A DNA stretch of 47,810 nt from CAZAYP01 sp964489425 [NCBI: uncultured Verrucomicrobiota bacterium] (GCA_964489425.1 CAZAYP010000044.1:1-47810), one strand, 5' to 3'; counted from the stretch's first letter, positions 38,028 through 46,416 are shown. Notes: generated by a model from the sequence alone, not told the origin. A program made the numbers and translations.

Positions 38028-39215
38028 ATGACAAAATCAGCAAGAACAAAAGTTAAATACCGGGGAGTTACCATCCGCCAGCGGCTAAATCGCGGCGGCG
38101 CTTGGCAGGTACAGTACCCCGCCCGCGATGGAAAACGGACCTTCAAGTTGTGCCCAACGCTAGAAGCTGCCCGCGGCGCCGTGGATTTCTACCTCGCCGA
38201 ACAGGAGCGCCTGGGCGTGACTGCACAAGAAATGAGCGTGGCCCAACGATTGGACGCCACCACCGCGCTGGCCTTGCTCAAAGGCAGCAGCACCTTGGAG
38301 GCGGCCGTGCGGTTCTACCTGAAGCACCACCCGTTAACGGCGGCGATGACCTTGGCCGGGATGCGTGACAAGTACCTCGACCACCTGGCCGGGATGGTAG
38401 CGCGGCAGGAACTGCGGCCGTTGACCTATAAGGGATCGCGCAAGAAGTTGAACCTCGTATGCCAAGACCTGGGCGACACGGCGCTGCCGGCCGTGGACGC
38501 CACGCTGCTGGACCAATGGCTGGATGATCGGGATGCCGGCAAACAATACGCGCACAACATCAAGGCTTGCGTGTCTGCCATGTTCGCATGGGCGATGGAC
38601 AGCAATCTGGTGGACGCCAACCCGGCCACAAGAATGAAGGCGCGGACACCGGATCGCCATCCACCCGTTATCCTCACACCAGACGAAGTTGCAGCATTTA
38701 TGCGGACGGTCGAGGCCGTGGCCCCGGAGATGTCGTGCTACTATGCCTTGTCGTTCTTCGGCGGCCTGCGGCCAACGGAAGCGGCGGCAGCTTGTTGGGA
38801 GGGTCTGGATTGGACGGTTAACGAGTTGACCGTTAGGGCGCAGAAAACCCATTCCACGCGGATCGTCCATGTGTGCGACAACCTTCTGCAATGGCTGACT
38901 GCTAAGCGCCAAGCCAGTGGATCCATAGCGCCGGCGCCGGGAACCATCCCGCGCTGGCATAAGCGGGCAGTGAAGGCAGCTGGCGTGAAGTGGTGTCCGG
39001 ACGTGGCGCGGCACTGCTTTTGTACGTACCATCTGGCCCTGCACAAAAGCTTGGATGCGGTCACGCTGGAAGTCGGCCATACCAGCACCGCGATCCTGTT
39101 CCGGCATTATCGCGGGCTGGCCAAAAACCGCGAAGCCCAGGCCAGGGCCTACTTCAATATCATGCCGGCGGCGATAAAGGCCGGCAACGTCATCAAGATC
39201 GGCGTCGCCAGCTGA
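38028..39215 (+). CDS. Tyrosine recombinase (site-specific integrase)
   Basis: The 395-residue protein starts at ATG 38028 (CAGGAGACC upstream). The N-terminus is an arm-binding-like region (KYRGVTIRQRLNRGGAWQVQYPARDGKRTFKL), then a core-binding helical domain (about 110-215) and a C-terminal catalytic domain with Arg248 (FGGLRPTEAA), Arg328-His329 (PDVARHCF), His351 (VGHTST) and nucleophile Tyr361 (FRHYRG). This complete set indicates an active enzyme. It lies 138 bases from the tRNA-Cys fragment, reading away from it, as expected for the integrase of a tRNA-targeting island. It converges on the AlpA-like gene. Confidence 0.95.
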   Translation: MTKSARTKVKYRGVTIRQRLNRGGAWQVQYPARDGKRTFKLCPTLEAARGAVDFYLAEQERLGVTAQEMSVAQRLDATTALALLKGSSTLEAAVRFYLKHHPLTAAMTLAGMRDKYLDHLAGMVARQELRPLTYKGSRKKLNLVCQDLGDTALPAVDATLLDQWLDDRDAGKQYAHNIKACVSAMFAWAMDSNLVDANPATRMKARTPDRHPPVILTPDEVAAFMRTVEAVAPEMSCYYALSFFGGLRPTEAAAACWEGLDWTVNELTVRAQKTHSTRIVHVCDNLLQWLTAKRQASGSIAPAPGTIPRWHKRAVKAAGVKWCPDVARHCFCTYHLALHKSLDAVTLEVGHTSTAILFRHYRGLAKNREAQARAYFNIMPAAIKAGNVIKIGVAS

Positions 39216-39230
39216 TCGCCGCCATAAAAA

Positions 39231-39257
39231 TAAACGGCGCGGAATCTAACCGCGCCG
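39231..39257. terminator. Bidirectional terminator between int and the AlpA-like gene
   Basis: A hairpin with stem CGGCGCGG/CCGCGCCG (39235-39242 and 39250-39257) and seven-base loop sits 20 bases after the integrase stop and 26 bases after the convergent HTH gene. On the minus strand it is followed by TTTATTTTT, so it is a good terminator leftward; rightward the T-run is weak. Confidence 0.65.
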
Positions 39258-39282
39258 CTCATTAATTCGCTGTTGAACCAGC

Positions 39283-39489
39283 TCAGTTGTCGCCAACGGC
39301 ACCTATTTTAAACTTATCCACGGCGGCATCCACATCCGCCCGGCGAAACAGCACCAACTTTCCGCCGATTTTGGAATATGGCAGCATCCGACGCCGCATC
39401 AGCACCGTCACCTGCCGCAAGCTGACGCCAAGGTAATCGGCTGTCTCTTTTTTTCGCATGTATCCCGAATTGCTTGTTAAACGATCCAT
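39283..39489 (-). CDS. AlpA/Xis-like helix-turn-helix regulator
   Basis: The 68-residue protein carries a MerR-like winged HTH: MRKKETADYLGVSLRQVTVLMRRRMLPYSKIGGKLVLFRRADVDAAV. This is the excisionase/AlpA pattern (KKETADYLGVS as helix-turn-helix, then a basic wing). Such proteins help integrase excise elements or switch on satellite genes, as AlpA does in PICIs and P4-like elements. The start is ATG 39489; an internal ATG at 39459 (MRKK) is also possible. It converges on the integrase across a terminator. Confidence 0.85.
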   Translation of the reverse strand: MDRLTSNSGYMRKKETADYLGVSLRQVTVLMRRRMLPYSKIGGKLVLFRRADVDAAVDKFKIGAVGDN

Positions 39490-39637
39490 AATACCAACTC
39501 ACATTCACGCCCTCCTCCAATTTTGTATATTTTAATCAACGGCAGGGCCATATTGCCGATGATATTTATTTTCTATATTCCACAAGGGGATTATTTTAAT
39601 TGTTACGGTCAAGGCTTTTCCCCTGGCCGTCATCATA

Positions 39638-39907
39638 TTATGCGCCGCAGCCGGGTGGGGCGTACATTTTTATTAATAAATCCATCCTTTCGGTTAGGTT
39701 AATTATTTCATTCCAGGATCCGCCGGTGCGCAATAGCCGTAATATTTTTGCGCAGTTATCAATCACGCTGGCCTTGAATTCATGTGGCCAGCTATTATTT
39801 TCTTTTATCAATGATAGCATCTTCACTACAATCGTATCCATAGCCGCGCGGTCTTCGTTCTCGCGCGCCGCCAATTCTAGTGGCTGGTGTTTCCCATAAT
39901 TATTCAT
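39638..39907 (-). CDS. Small hypothetical island protein
   Basis: The 89-residue product (ATG 39907, AAGGA about nine bases upstream) is predicted mostly helical (MDTIVVKMLSLIKENN, KASVIDNCAKILRLLRTGG, EIINLTERMDLLIKMY). I do not recognise a family. It lies between the primase and AlpA-like genes on the same strand, in AT-rich DNA typical of the island. It may be a small accessory or regulatory protein. Confidence 0.6.
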   Translation of the reverse strand: MNNYGKHQPLELAARENEDRAAMDTIVVKMLSLIKENNSWPHEFKASVIDNCAKILRLLRTGGSWNEIINLTERMDLLIKMYAPPGCGA

Positions 39908-39952
39908 TATATATTCCTTGTCGTTATGACTTCATAAAAAAACAGGCGATAA

Positions 39953-40215
39953 TGACGTGATGACGAGAATGACGTCGTTTCCCCATTATCCACTTTTCGC
40001 CGCCATCCCCGCCTGCATTCGCCTGGCGATTTCCTCGATAGGTATAAAAATCAAATTATCTGATATGGCGGGATCGTCGTCATCGACGTCATCGCCATTG
40101 TAACATGATCCTCCCCAGGTTGTTACGCATGACGACGAGTTACTGGTCGACGTCATCGGCTCGTCACGTAAGCCGGCGACGTCACATCCCCGTGACGACA
40201 GTGACGACGCTGACG
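39953..40215. repeat. TGACG/CGTCA repeat cluster, candidate replication origin
   Basis: Twelve TGACG pentamers lie in about 260 bases. Starts on the plus strand are 39953, 39961, 39970, 40130, 40193, 40202 and 40211; as CGTCA they are at 40078, 40087, 40151, 40162 and 40180. Several are spaced exactly nine bases apart. Part lies in the Ser/Asp-rich C-terminal codons of the primase gene and three lie beyond its stop. A cluster of short repeats at a replication gene resembles the lambda ori inside gene O, but a Ser-rich coding bias could also produce it. Confidence 0.4.
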
Positions 40216-42838
40216 ACGATTTCGGTACATGTATTATTGTTATAACCACCCCACGGGCACCATGCCTACCGAACGTAATTTCCACGCCTCGTGCTCGTAA
40301 GTTTGGTGCAAGGCGACGTAATTGCCCTGTAAGGCCACGCGGGTCCTTAGGCCAGCCGGCTGGATGCCGTTTATTATCATCGAAGTGCTGAGATCCATTT
40401 ATAGCGTTGAGCAGTTCCCTGGACACCCCTGACCAATGCCCTTGTTGTTCAGCAAAGCCGATCAGCACCGGCGCCAGCGGTGAGGCGTCTAGGGCCAGAT
40501 CGTGCGCCCCGGCCCTGTTATCGCCGTAGGCGGCCATGAAACTACCGGCCTTGAACCCCAGCGCTTGTTCAGCGGCCACGCTCAGCCGCGCAAAATCGGC
40601 CATCCGCGGCAGCCGAGGCAAATTCACGGTCGGCAGGTTCCGCAGCGCCACGCTCAGGGCGGTTAGCAGGGCGCCCAGGATACGCGGGCGAGCCGAGTTG
40701 AATGCTGCCCAGATCGCCTCTTCCGTCCGGCGCTTGGCTTCCGGCATTGTCGGCAGGGTGATCGTGATCGTGCGATCCAGCAGGTCGGACCTGAAGGCCA
40801 AGTCCTCGATCCCATTGATTAAAACCGGCCGCAGCGCGTCAAAAATTATCTCGGAGTCATTGGCATATAGCTCACGCGTGGCGAATCCGCCGCCAGTAGA
40901 CATGCGGCATATCGCGTCGGAGAGCCAGGCCGGGATTTGGGACAGGTTGTCGTAAGCAAGTAAAAGCTGGTTTTTCGCGGTGATAACGAAGTCGCGCTGC
41001 TCCCTGGGCTCGGCCCTCAGTGGCGCCTGATTCGGATCGATCAGCGCCTTGATCATCCTACACAAGCTAGATTTAGCCGACCCCTGTTCGCCGGTCACAT
41101 TCAGTACGGGGCAGGGCTTGCCGGGCCGGAATGCCGCAACCAAAAATGAGCAAAGCAGCAGCCAGGCGTCATCATCCGGCACGTTCACCAAGGCCCGCAA
41201 TAAATCAAGGTTACCGCCTTGTTCTGGCACAGGCAACGGCTGTAGCCCGCGCGGCCGGATAAACCTGACCGGCGGATCGTCCACCACAGCCCAGCCTTGA
41301 TCAGTGACCTTGACCGCACGCCACTTGTCGTCGCATAGGTCGAGCCATATTGCGCCATCGTGTTCAGCCAGCCGGACAGCCACCGGGTAGACCTGCTCCG
41401 AAAACACCGCCCTGGCGCTGAGCGTTTGAACAGCCTCTTGGATGACCACGGGCCCGATACCTCTGCCGAAATTGTCCAAGAAAACCCGGCGCAGCCAAAA
41501 CTCAAAGGCGGTTTGATCTAGGCGATGGTTTTCCCGGTGACCGTCGTGCATTACCGAGGCGTATCCTTCACGTTCGCCGTTCGCGGGATGGAATAGGTCA
41601 AGCCCGGCCTGGTCCGCCGCCAGGATCAACTCATCAGCCGGTCGAATGTTCCTGCCCTGATCGTTGGGGTCATGGGGTTCATCTTGATTTCCCGGCTCCA
41701 CCAATTTCCGCAGGCTATCCCACGTCTCAGCTTTACAGGAATCATGCTGGCAACCCGCATCAATCGCGCCGTCATCGAATTGCACAATGAACGCGCTGTT
41801 GTCCGTGTGGTCCGGCCGCCAAGGGCAAACGGGGAAAACCCACTTCCTGCCCGGCTTTCCGTCATGCGACTGCCATGGGAGCGGGCCTGCCGGCGCCGGC
41901 AGGCCCCTGATATCCCGCCAGGGTGTCAACGTGTTGGCGATCCAGTCGTCGAGCCATCGGCCGGCATCGATCGTGACAATTTTTGATTTATGCCGCGGTT
42001 TGTTTTTAGCCCGGTCTTGTTTTTCAAACGGCTTGCCCAGTTCCTCCAGAAGTTGGCGGGGCACGATCTCCAATGGGGCAGGAGCGTGGAGGATGTTAGA
42101 GAGCCGGTGCGGCCGCTCGGCGGTGGCATCCCCCTTCGCGGCAACCGTGCCGTACAATTTCCAGATCCGCGCCGGGTTGAACACCGTCTGATCTATCTGG
42201 ACAACCGCATCATCAAACAGCCCGCCGAGGGTTTGCAGGCAGCGCTTAACCAAACCACCGTCGTCGGTGGACAGGTCCACGCTATACAGAAGATGCGCCC
42301 CGTTACCCGAGTCGGCCACGATCGGCTCCGGCCACCCTGCGCCGCGCAGCGTGTCGCAGATGTCCAACACTTTGACCAGCGCCGCAGTGTGCTCCAACTC
42401 ACTTGAAGAAATACCTACCGGGCGTTTGGGATCACAATCTATCAGTAACCAATGCCGGGCGAGGATGTTCTGGTCCTGGGTGCCAGGGATATCCTTCTCT
42501 GTTCCCAGCCGGTTGGCGCATCTGGCCAGAAGCTCGGGCTGCACAGGATTCGGGACGAAGTAAATGCCTCCAGCGGTCAAGCGCGCCGCTTCGGCGGCTA
42601 GGTCGTTAATGTGCGCATGGTCGAAATATCCGGTCCGGGTCGTTGAAAACCGCTTGCCGTCTTTGACTTTCAACGCTCGCAACTCGGTGACCTGGCCCGG
42701 CTCTAATATAAGGTTAAGGGCCCTGACGATTTCCGCGGGATCGGCCGACGGCTTTGTCACCGGCAGCGGCAGGACGCTGGTTGAGGGTGATTTTACATCC
42801 GGCGCCACCACCAGATCCGTAATTTCTCTTGGATTCAT
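39986..42838 (-). CDS. Primase-polymerase/helicase replication protein of the island
   Basis: The 950-residue protein (ATG 42838, GAGGGAAC upstream) has an N-terminal archaeo-eukaryotic-type primase domain: LLIDCDP with Asp134 and Asp136, SGNGAHLLYSVD and IDQTVFNPARIWKLYGT. A Cys-containing region (VCPWRPDHTDN, GCQHDSC, about 370-410) may bind zinc. The C-terminal part is a P-loop ATPase, GEQGSAKSSLCR at about 582, with LLLAYDNLS as Walker B and DLLDRTITITLP, as in phage and satellite primase-helicases. The last about 60 residues are Ser/Asp-rich and probably disordered. It would initiate and drive autonomous replication of the excised island. It follows the XRE gene by 103 bases on the same strand. 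Confidence 0.88.
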   Translation of the reverse strand: MNPREITDLVVAPDVKSPSTSVLPLPVTKPSADPAEIVRALNLILEPGQVTELRALKVKDGKRFSTTRTGYFDHAHINDLAAEAARLTAGGIYFVPNPVQPELLARCANRLGTEKDIPGTQDQNILARHWLLIDCDPKRPVGISSSELEHTAALVKVLDICDTLRGAGWPEPIVADSGNGAHLLYSVDLSTDDGGLVKRCLQTLGGLFDDAVVQIDQTVFNPARIWKLYGTVAAKGDATAERPHRLSNILHAPAPLEIVPRQLLEELGKPFEKQDRAKNKPRHKSKIVTIDAGRWLDDWIANTLTPWRDIRGLPAPAGPLPWQSHDGKPGRKWVFPVCPWRPDHTDNSAFIVQFDDGAIDAGCQHDSCKAETWDSLRKLVEPGNQDEPHDPNDQGRNIRPADELILAADQAGLDLFHPANGEREGYASVMHDGHRENHRLDQTAFEFWLRRVFLDNFGRGIGPVVIQEAVQTLSARAVFSEQVYPVAVRLAEHDGAIWLDLCDDKWRAVKVTDQGWAVVDDPPVRFIRPRGLQPLPVPEQGGNLDLLRALVNVPDDDAWLLLCSFLVAAFRPGKPCPVLNVTGEQGSAKSSLCRMIKALIDPNQAPLRAEPREQRDFVITAKNQLLLAYDNLSQIPAWLSDAICRMSTGGGFATRELYANDSEIIFDALRPVLINGIEDLAFRSDLLDRTITITLPTMPEAKRRTEEAIWAAFNSARPRILGALLTALSVALRNLPTVNLPRLPRMADFARLSVAAEQALGFKAGSFMAAYGDNRAGAHDLALDASPLAPVLIGFAEQQGHWSGVSRELLNAINGSQHFDDNKRHPAGWPKDPRGLTGQLRRLAPNLRARGVEITFGRHGARGVVITIIHVPKSSSASSLSSRGCDVAGLRDEPMTSTSNSSSCVTTWGGSCYNGDDVDDDDPAISDNLIFIPIEEIARRMQAGMAAKSG

Positions 42839-42916
42839 TGTTCCCTCGCTAATAATTTGTTGTTGATCATGTTGGCATAAGCCGGCCGTTGAACTGGGCC
42901 CGCGCACTTGATGTTC

Positions 42917-42927
42917 GCAATGAGTAC
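42917..42927 (+). promoter_or_regulatory. Possible XRE operator copy upstream of the primase
   Basis: GCAATGAGTAC lies about 80 bases before the primase start. An inverted near-copy, GCAGTGAGTAC on the minus strand (43381-43391), covers the region just before the XRE start. Ten of eleven bases match. This is weak evidence on its own; chance cannot be excluded. Confidence 0.25.
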
Positions 42928-42941
42928 ATCTCGGTAAAAAA

Positions 42942-43376
42942 TTATTGGACCTTCACCTCGACCACGAGTCGTTCGGTGCCATGATAAAAAAACAGCTCGG
43001 CCGCACCAGAGTCGGCCACTGTTCTCGCGCCGTCGTAATGAAGCCTTGTCCCGGGCGGTATTCCCCGTTTGCGCAGGGCATGCTCGATCACCTTTGTAAC
43101 CTCCATGGCTACCTTGGCCATGGGAAAAATCGCCCCTGGCCGCGCCCGCTCCTGAAACGGCTCAAGGAAGCGCTCACGCTCGGGATCAACAAGCCCGAGA
43201 CCGTCTGCAATACGAAGTGCTGTTAGTAGCCCAACGGGTCTCCGGCCGGCCTCAATGGACGCTAGGCTGCCGAACTGGATGCCGGCTAATTCAGCTAGCC
43301 GGCGATATGTTAATCCTTTCTTCTGGCGAAGGTTGCGTATTTGCTCGCCCGCCATTCTATTTTTCTCAGCTGTCAT
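42942..43376 (-). CDS. XRE-family HTH regulator of the island
   Basis: From ATG 43376 the protein is 144 residues (GTG 43388 adds four). The N-terminal HTH (about 8-60) reads AGEQIRNLRQKKGLTYRRLAELAGIQFGSLASIEAGRRPVGLLTALRIADGLGL, the Cro/CI-type fold. The C-terminal half (about 75-144) is a separate domain, EVTKVIEHALRKRGIPPG and a beta-rich end (LFFYHGTERLVVEVKVQ), of unknown function. In satellites the repressor at this place controls replication and excision. It stands upstream of the primase on the same strand and probably regulates it. Confidence 0.88.
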   Translation of the reverse strand: MTAEKNRMAGEQIRNLRQKKGLTYRRLAELAGIQFGSLASIEAGRRPVGLLTALRIADGLGLVDPERERFLEPFQERARPGAIFPMAKVAMEVTKVIEHALRKRGIPPGTRLHYDGARTVADSGAAELFFYHGTERLVVEVKVQ

Positions 43377-43449
43377 GCTCGTACTCACTGCATACTAAAA
43401 TATCCCAAGCTCGAAATTTTGTATAGAGTTTTTTTCTTTTTTTTATCCG

Positions 43450-43860
43450 GCAGCTAGATGGTGGGGCCAAGGTACAGTCCAGTAGAAGGTACCCGCCATC
43501 GGTGTCCGCCCATCGCTGACTGGAACGGGCGCGCGCTGGGTTGGTCCGTCCCGAGGTTGAGTTCGGCGCCGTACAGCAGGTTGCTCGGGTACTGGCCACA
43601 ACCGAGACCAGGCCGGCAGCGCTGAAGGTCAGGTTCGTGCCGCCGGAGATGCGGCCAACCCACCGACCACAGCGAACGACACCCCCAGGTTCGCTTGACG
43701 CCGTGGCCGCTAAAACCACCCGGCTGGTCATCACCTGGCTTCTACTCGGCGGAAAGGTAATTACCTGGCTGGCCTTGGCCACCACCAGGCTGGCAGTGGC
43801 TGAGTCCTGGTAATTCACGTCGCTCACGGTTCCGGTCACGGCGGCGGATGTCAATGGCAG
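43450..43860 (-). pseudogene. MBG/Ig-like repeat protein fragment, frameshifted
   Basis: On the minus strand the segment encodes TSAAVTGTVSDVNYQDSATASLVVAKASQVITFP, then, after apparent indels, VLAATASS and ISGGTNLTFSAAGLVSVVAS. These are the MBG (YGX-type) and Ig-like repeat motifs of large PVC-type secreted proteins. Frame breaks and the lack of start or end show a decayed fragment. It abuts the terminase pseudogene at about 43848, so a recombination junction lies there. Confidence 0.65.
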
Positions 43861-44354
43861 ATGTAATAATGGCGTTCCGCCAGATCGCCGAGTGGTTCGT
43901 TGCCATCAGCGGCCGGGCTCCTGTCCGGGTCGAGTTCACGGGCGCCAAGGGGTCGGTGCGGATCTGGTTCCTGTCCGCCGACAACCCCGACAACATCCGC
44001 GGGTACGGGTTCCAGGGCATCGTGGTGGACGAGGCGGCCAGCATCCCGCCGGACGTGTGGCATTACGTGCTGCGGCCCACCATCGGCCAGACCATGGGCT
44101 GGGCTGTCTTGATTTCCACGCCCAAAGGCCGCAATTGGTTCTTCGACATGTTCACCAGGGGCACCGACCCGACCGAGCGGGATTACCAGAGCTTCACGTT
44201 CCCGTCCATCGCCTCGCCGTACTTCCCCCAGGCCGAATGGGAGGACGCCCGGCGCAGCGTGCCGGCCGCCCGGGACGTGCTGACCAACGAGATGAAGCGG
44301 TTCGAGTACGCCATATCGCCGTCCGGCGCCATCACCTACAGCGCCCCGGCCTAG
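43848..44354 (+). pseudogene. Phage terminase large subunit, internally deleted
   Basis: The 168-residue frame contains terminase ATPase segments: EWFVAISGRAPVRVEF, NIRGYGFQGIVVDEAA (Walker B), RPTIGQTMGWAVLISTPKGRNWFFDMFTRGT. It then jumps within a few residues (from SVPAARD) to NEMKRFEYAISPSGAITYSAP, the C-terminal end of the nuclease domain. The Walker A region, most of the nuclease and the final residues are missing, so it is a remnant with both end truncations and an internal deletion. It shows a tailed-phage module once sat next to the island. Confidence 0.8.
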
Positions 44355-44382
44355 CCATCCTACCCGCCGCTTGGCTCACACC

Positions 44383-46407
44383 TTACTGACCTGGGGGCAA
44401 GACGACCCGGAAGCCTACGGAGTTGAAGGCCACGCGGTCCGGGTCGTAGTAGCTGCGACAAGCGGCCCGGCAGAAGTCGGCGCGGTCGGTCCAACTGCCG
44501 CCGCGAAACACGCGGACCGAGCCCGACGCAGGACCACGCGGATCCGTCCCCGGCGAGGTGCTGTAGTCATTTCCATCGTACCAGTCCCAGCACCACTCCA
44601 TTACGTTCCCCGCCATGTCCCGCAATCCATACCCGTTGCCCGCAAACGATCCTACCGGACTGGTGTACGGAGGTTCGCCCGCCATGTAGTTCGTGTCATA
44701 GCCTGCATACCCCAAGTCGTAGGTATAGCCGGAGGGAACCCCACAATAATTTGCTAGGCTGTGGTCGATGGTGTCCACCCCAGTCCACGGAAACCGGTGG
44801 TTCGTCACCCCGCCACGCGCCGCTTTCTCCCATTCCGCCTCGGTTGGCAACCGGTACCCCCGTGCCGTCCAGTTGCAGTCCGGCGCCACCCCGCCTGTCC
44901 GATATACACCGCCATTCGTGGTATAGCACGCCGTCAAACCCTCTTTCTGGCTCCGCGCGTTGCACCACTTAACCACGTCACACCAATTCACCGTTTGTAC
45001 CGGGTGGTCCGTGGCCTTCCCACTCCCGGCATTGTCAAACTGATAGCCATTGTTGGTTGCCCAAACATACACCTCGTCCCACTGCCCCTTGGTCACCTCG
45101 CACCGCCCCATGTAAAACGCGCTGATAGTCACCGTGTGCTGTGGTAATTCGGACGAGTAGCTTTCATGGCCTACGTTGGTAGTCGCGCCCATCACAAAGC
45201 TACCCGCCGGGATCAAGACCATCTCCACAGGGATCTGCGTCGGTGTAGGCGTCGGCGTTGCCGTAGGCGTGGGCGTCGCCGTCGGTGTCGGTGTGGGTGT
45301 CGCCGTCGGTGTGGGCGTGGGAGTAGCAGATGGATCCCAGTGCCTGGCGGTACGAAACCCCATGATATTATTAGTCTCGTTCGGCCTGGTGGTGAGACGG
45401 TTGGCAACACGGCACGAGTATGCGTTATAAGCCCATGAACCTCCTCGTGTTACGCGATAGGTGCCGGCATCTGGCCCTCGAGGATCAGTGGCTGGCGAGG
45501 ATGAATAGTAGGTGTTTCCATGGAAATCCCAGCACCACTCCAGGCTATTCCCCGCTGTATTGAAAAGGCCATAGCCATTCGTGCTGAAGGTCATAACCGG
45601 GCAGGTGTACGGCATCAGCCCTGTTGACCAATCAGGATGATAACCTGAGCCTGCGCTCTCATCATACGGTTCTGTGCCGTTGGCCCTGTAATTGGCAAGG
45701 CTGTGGCTGATAATGTTGGTATCACCCCAGGGAAATCGTTTCCCGACCGCCCCTCCACGCGCAGCCTTCTCCCACTCCGCTTCCGTCGGCAGTCGGTAAC
45801 CATCGGCATCCCACCGCACCCATGAGATGATGATGTCGATCGTGCCTGAACGGTAAACTGCAGTTTTCCCAAGGTCAGTGTAGTAGCAGGGGGTCAACCC
45901 CTCAAACTCGCTACGAGCATTGCACCATTTTACGCTGTCATACCATGAAACCCCAGGAATCGGATGATTTGTGCCTTTCGCGGCGGTGCTAATGGGGCCA
46001 AAAGCGTAACCGTGGTTGGTCGCCCATGCAAAAATGGGATCCCATTGGGCCTTCATAACTTCAGTGCAGTCCATGAAGAAAGCGCTTATATTAACTGCGT
46101 GAACGGGCCTTTCATTGGTTCCACCTTCGCTGAAGGCATCCCCCATCATAAATGTGCCGGCAGGAACATAAACCATGCCGGCAGGTGGTGTGGGCGGCAC
46201 GACTGTGGGCGTCGCCGTCGGTGTCGGTGTAGGCGTAGGGGTGGGCGTGGGGGTAGAGGTTGGTGCGGTACTGGTCGGGCTTGGCGTGGGTTTTACATCT
46301 TGCGCATCCGTCAACAATAATAGATAGTTTTGCGGCTGGCTGTATATCAACGTCGCGCTTAAAATAGCCAGCAAGAAGCTTCCGCTGAGTACTATGCGTT
46401 TATTCAT
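44383..46407 (-). CDS. Secreted protein with two FGE-fold domains joined by Pro-Thr linkers
   Basis: From ATG 46407 (GGAG upstream; longer starts at 46413 and 46416 exist) the protein is 674 residues. Signal peptide MNKRIVLSGSFLLAILSATLIYSQ, a (PT)n linker (about 42-72), FGE domain 1 (about 75-355; MVYVPAGTFMMG, YRLPTEAEWEKAARGG, GYGLFNTAGNSLEWCWD), a second PT linker (about 358-392) and FGE domain 2 (about 394-674; HTVTISAFYMGRCEVTKGQWDEV, GYGLRDMAGNVMEWCWDW). After RGGSW, domain 1 reads AYNAYSCR and domain 2 TDRADFCR: only the second of the two FGE catalytic cysteines is kept in each. Sulfatase activation is therefore doubtful. PT linkers are typical of extracellular modular proteins. Confidence 0.9.
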   Translation of the reverse strand: MNKRIVLSGSFLLAILSATLIYSQPQNYLLLLTDAQDVKPTPSPTSTAPTSTPTPTPTPTPTPTATPTVVPPTPPAGMVYVPAGTFMMGDAFSEGGTNERPVHAVNISAFFMDCTEVMKAQWDPIFAWATNHGYAFGPISTAAKGTNHPIPGVSWYDSVKWCNARSEFEGLTPCYYTDLGKTAVYRSGTIDIIISWVRWDADGYRLPTEAEWEKAARGGAVGKRFPWGDTNIISHSLANYRANGTEPYDESAGSGYHPDWSTGLMPYTCPVMTFSTNGYGLFNTAGNSLEWCWDFHGNTYYSSSPATDPRGPDAGTYRVTRGGSWAYNAYSCRVANRLTTRPNETNNIMGFRTARHWDPSATPTPTPTATPTPTPTATPTPTATPTPTPTQIPVEMVLIPAGSFVMGATTNVGHESYSSELPQHTVTISAFYMGRCEVTKGQWDEVYVWATNNGYQFDNAGSGKATDHPVQTVNWCDVVKWCNARSQKEGLTACYTTNGGVYRTGGVAPDCNWTARGYRLPTEAEWEKAARGGVTNHRFPWTGVDTIDHSLANYCGVPSGYTYDLGYAGYDTNYMAGEPPYTSPVGSFAGNGYGLRDMAGNVMEWCWDWYDGNDYSTSPGTDPRGPASGSVRVFRGGSWTDRADFCRAACRSYYDPDRVAFNSVGFRVVLPPGQ
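45230..45345 (-). repeat. Hexanucleotide-type repeat encoding the second Pro-Thr linker
   Basis: The plus strand shows GGTGTAGGCGTCGGCGTTGCC-like units repeated about every 6-18 bases, encoding Thr-Pro and Ala-Thr-Pro units on the minus strand. A similar tract lies at 46200-46265 (first linker). The tracts are prone to slippage, so linker length may vary between strains. Confidence 0.7.
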
Positions 46408-46416
46408 GGGCATCAC

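Larger units (their letters stand above)
37840..44354. mobile_element. Integrated PICI-like/satellite island at tRNA-Cys
   Basis: The left end is the 3' half of a tRNA-Cys gene (37840-37889). Inward lie a tyrosine integrase, a convergent AlpA/Xis-like HTH gene, a small unknown gene, a primase-polymerase/helicase and an XRE regulator, then pseudogenes of an MBG-repeat protein and a phage terminase. The int-alpA-primase order and small size match Gram-negative phage-inducible chromosomal islands and other satellites. The right border is not defined: no second copy of the tRNA end is visible up to the window edge, so either the element extends further or its right end has decayed. The interval 39490-40100 is notably AT-rich. 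Confidence 0.65.

Noticed and set aside
43541-43813. Plus-strand open frame over the MBG fragment
   Set aside because: The recognisable motifs are on the minus strand; this frame is a shadow of the pseudogene.
45176-45430. Val/Gly-rich plus-strand open frame (GVGVGVAVGV)
   Set aside because: Antisense of the Pro-Thr linker repeat, not a gene.
45230-46265. CRISPR-like repetition
   Set aside because: The repeats are short, contiguous and in-frame coding for PT linkers; no spacer structure exists.
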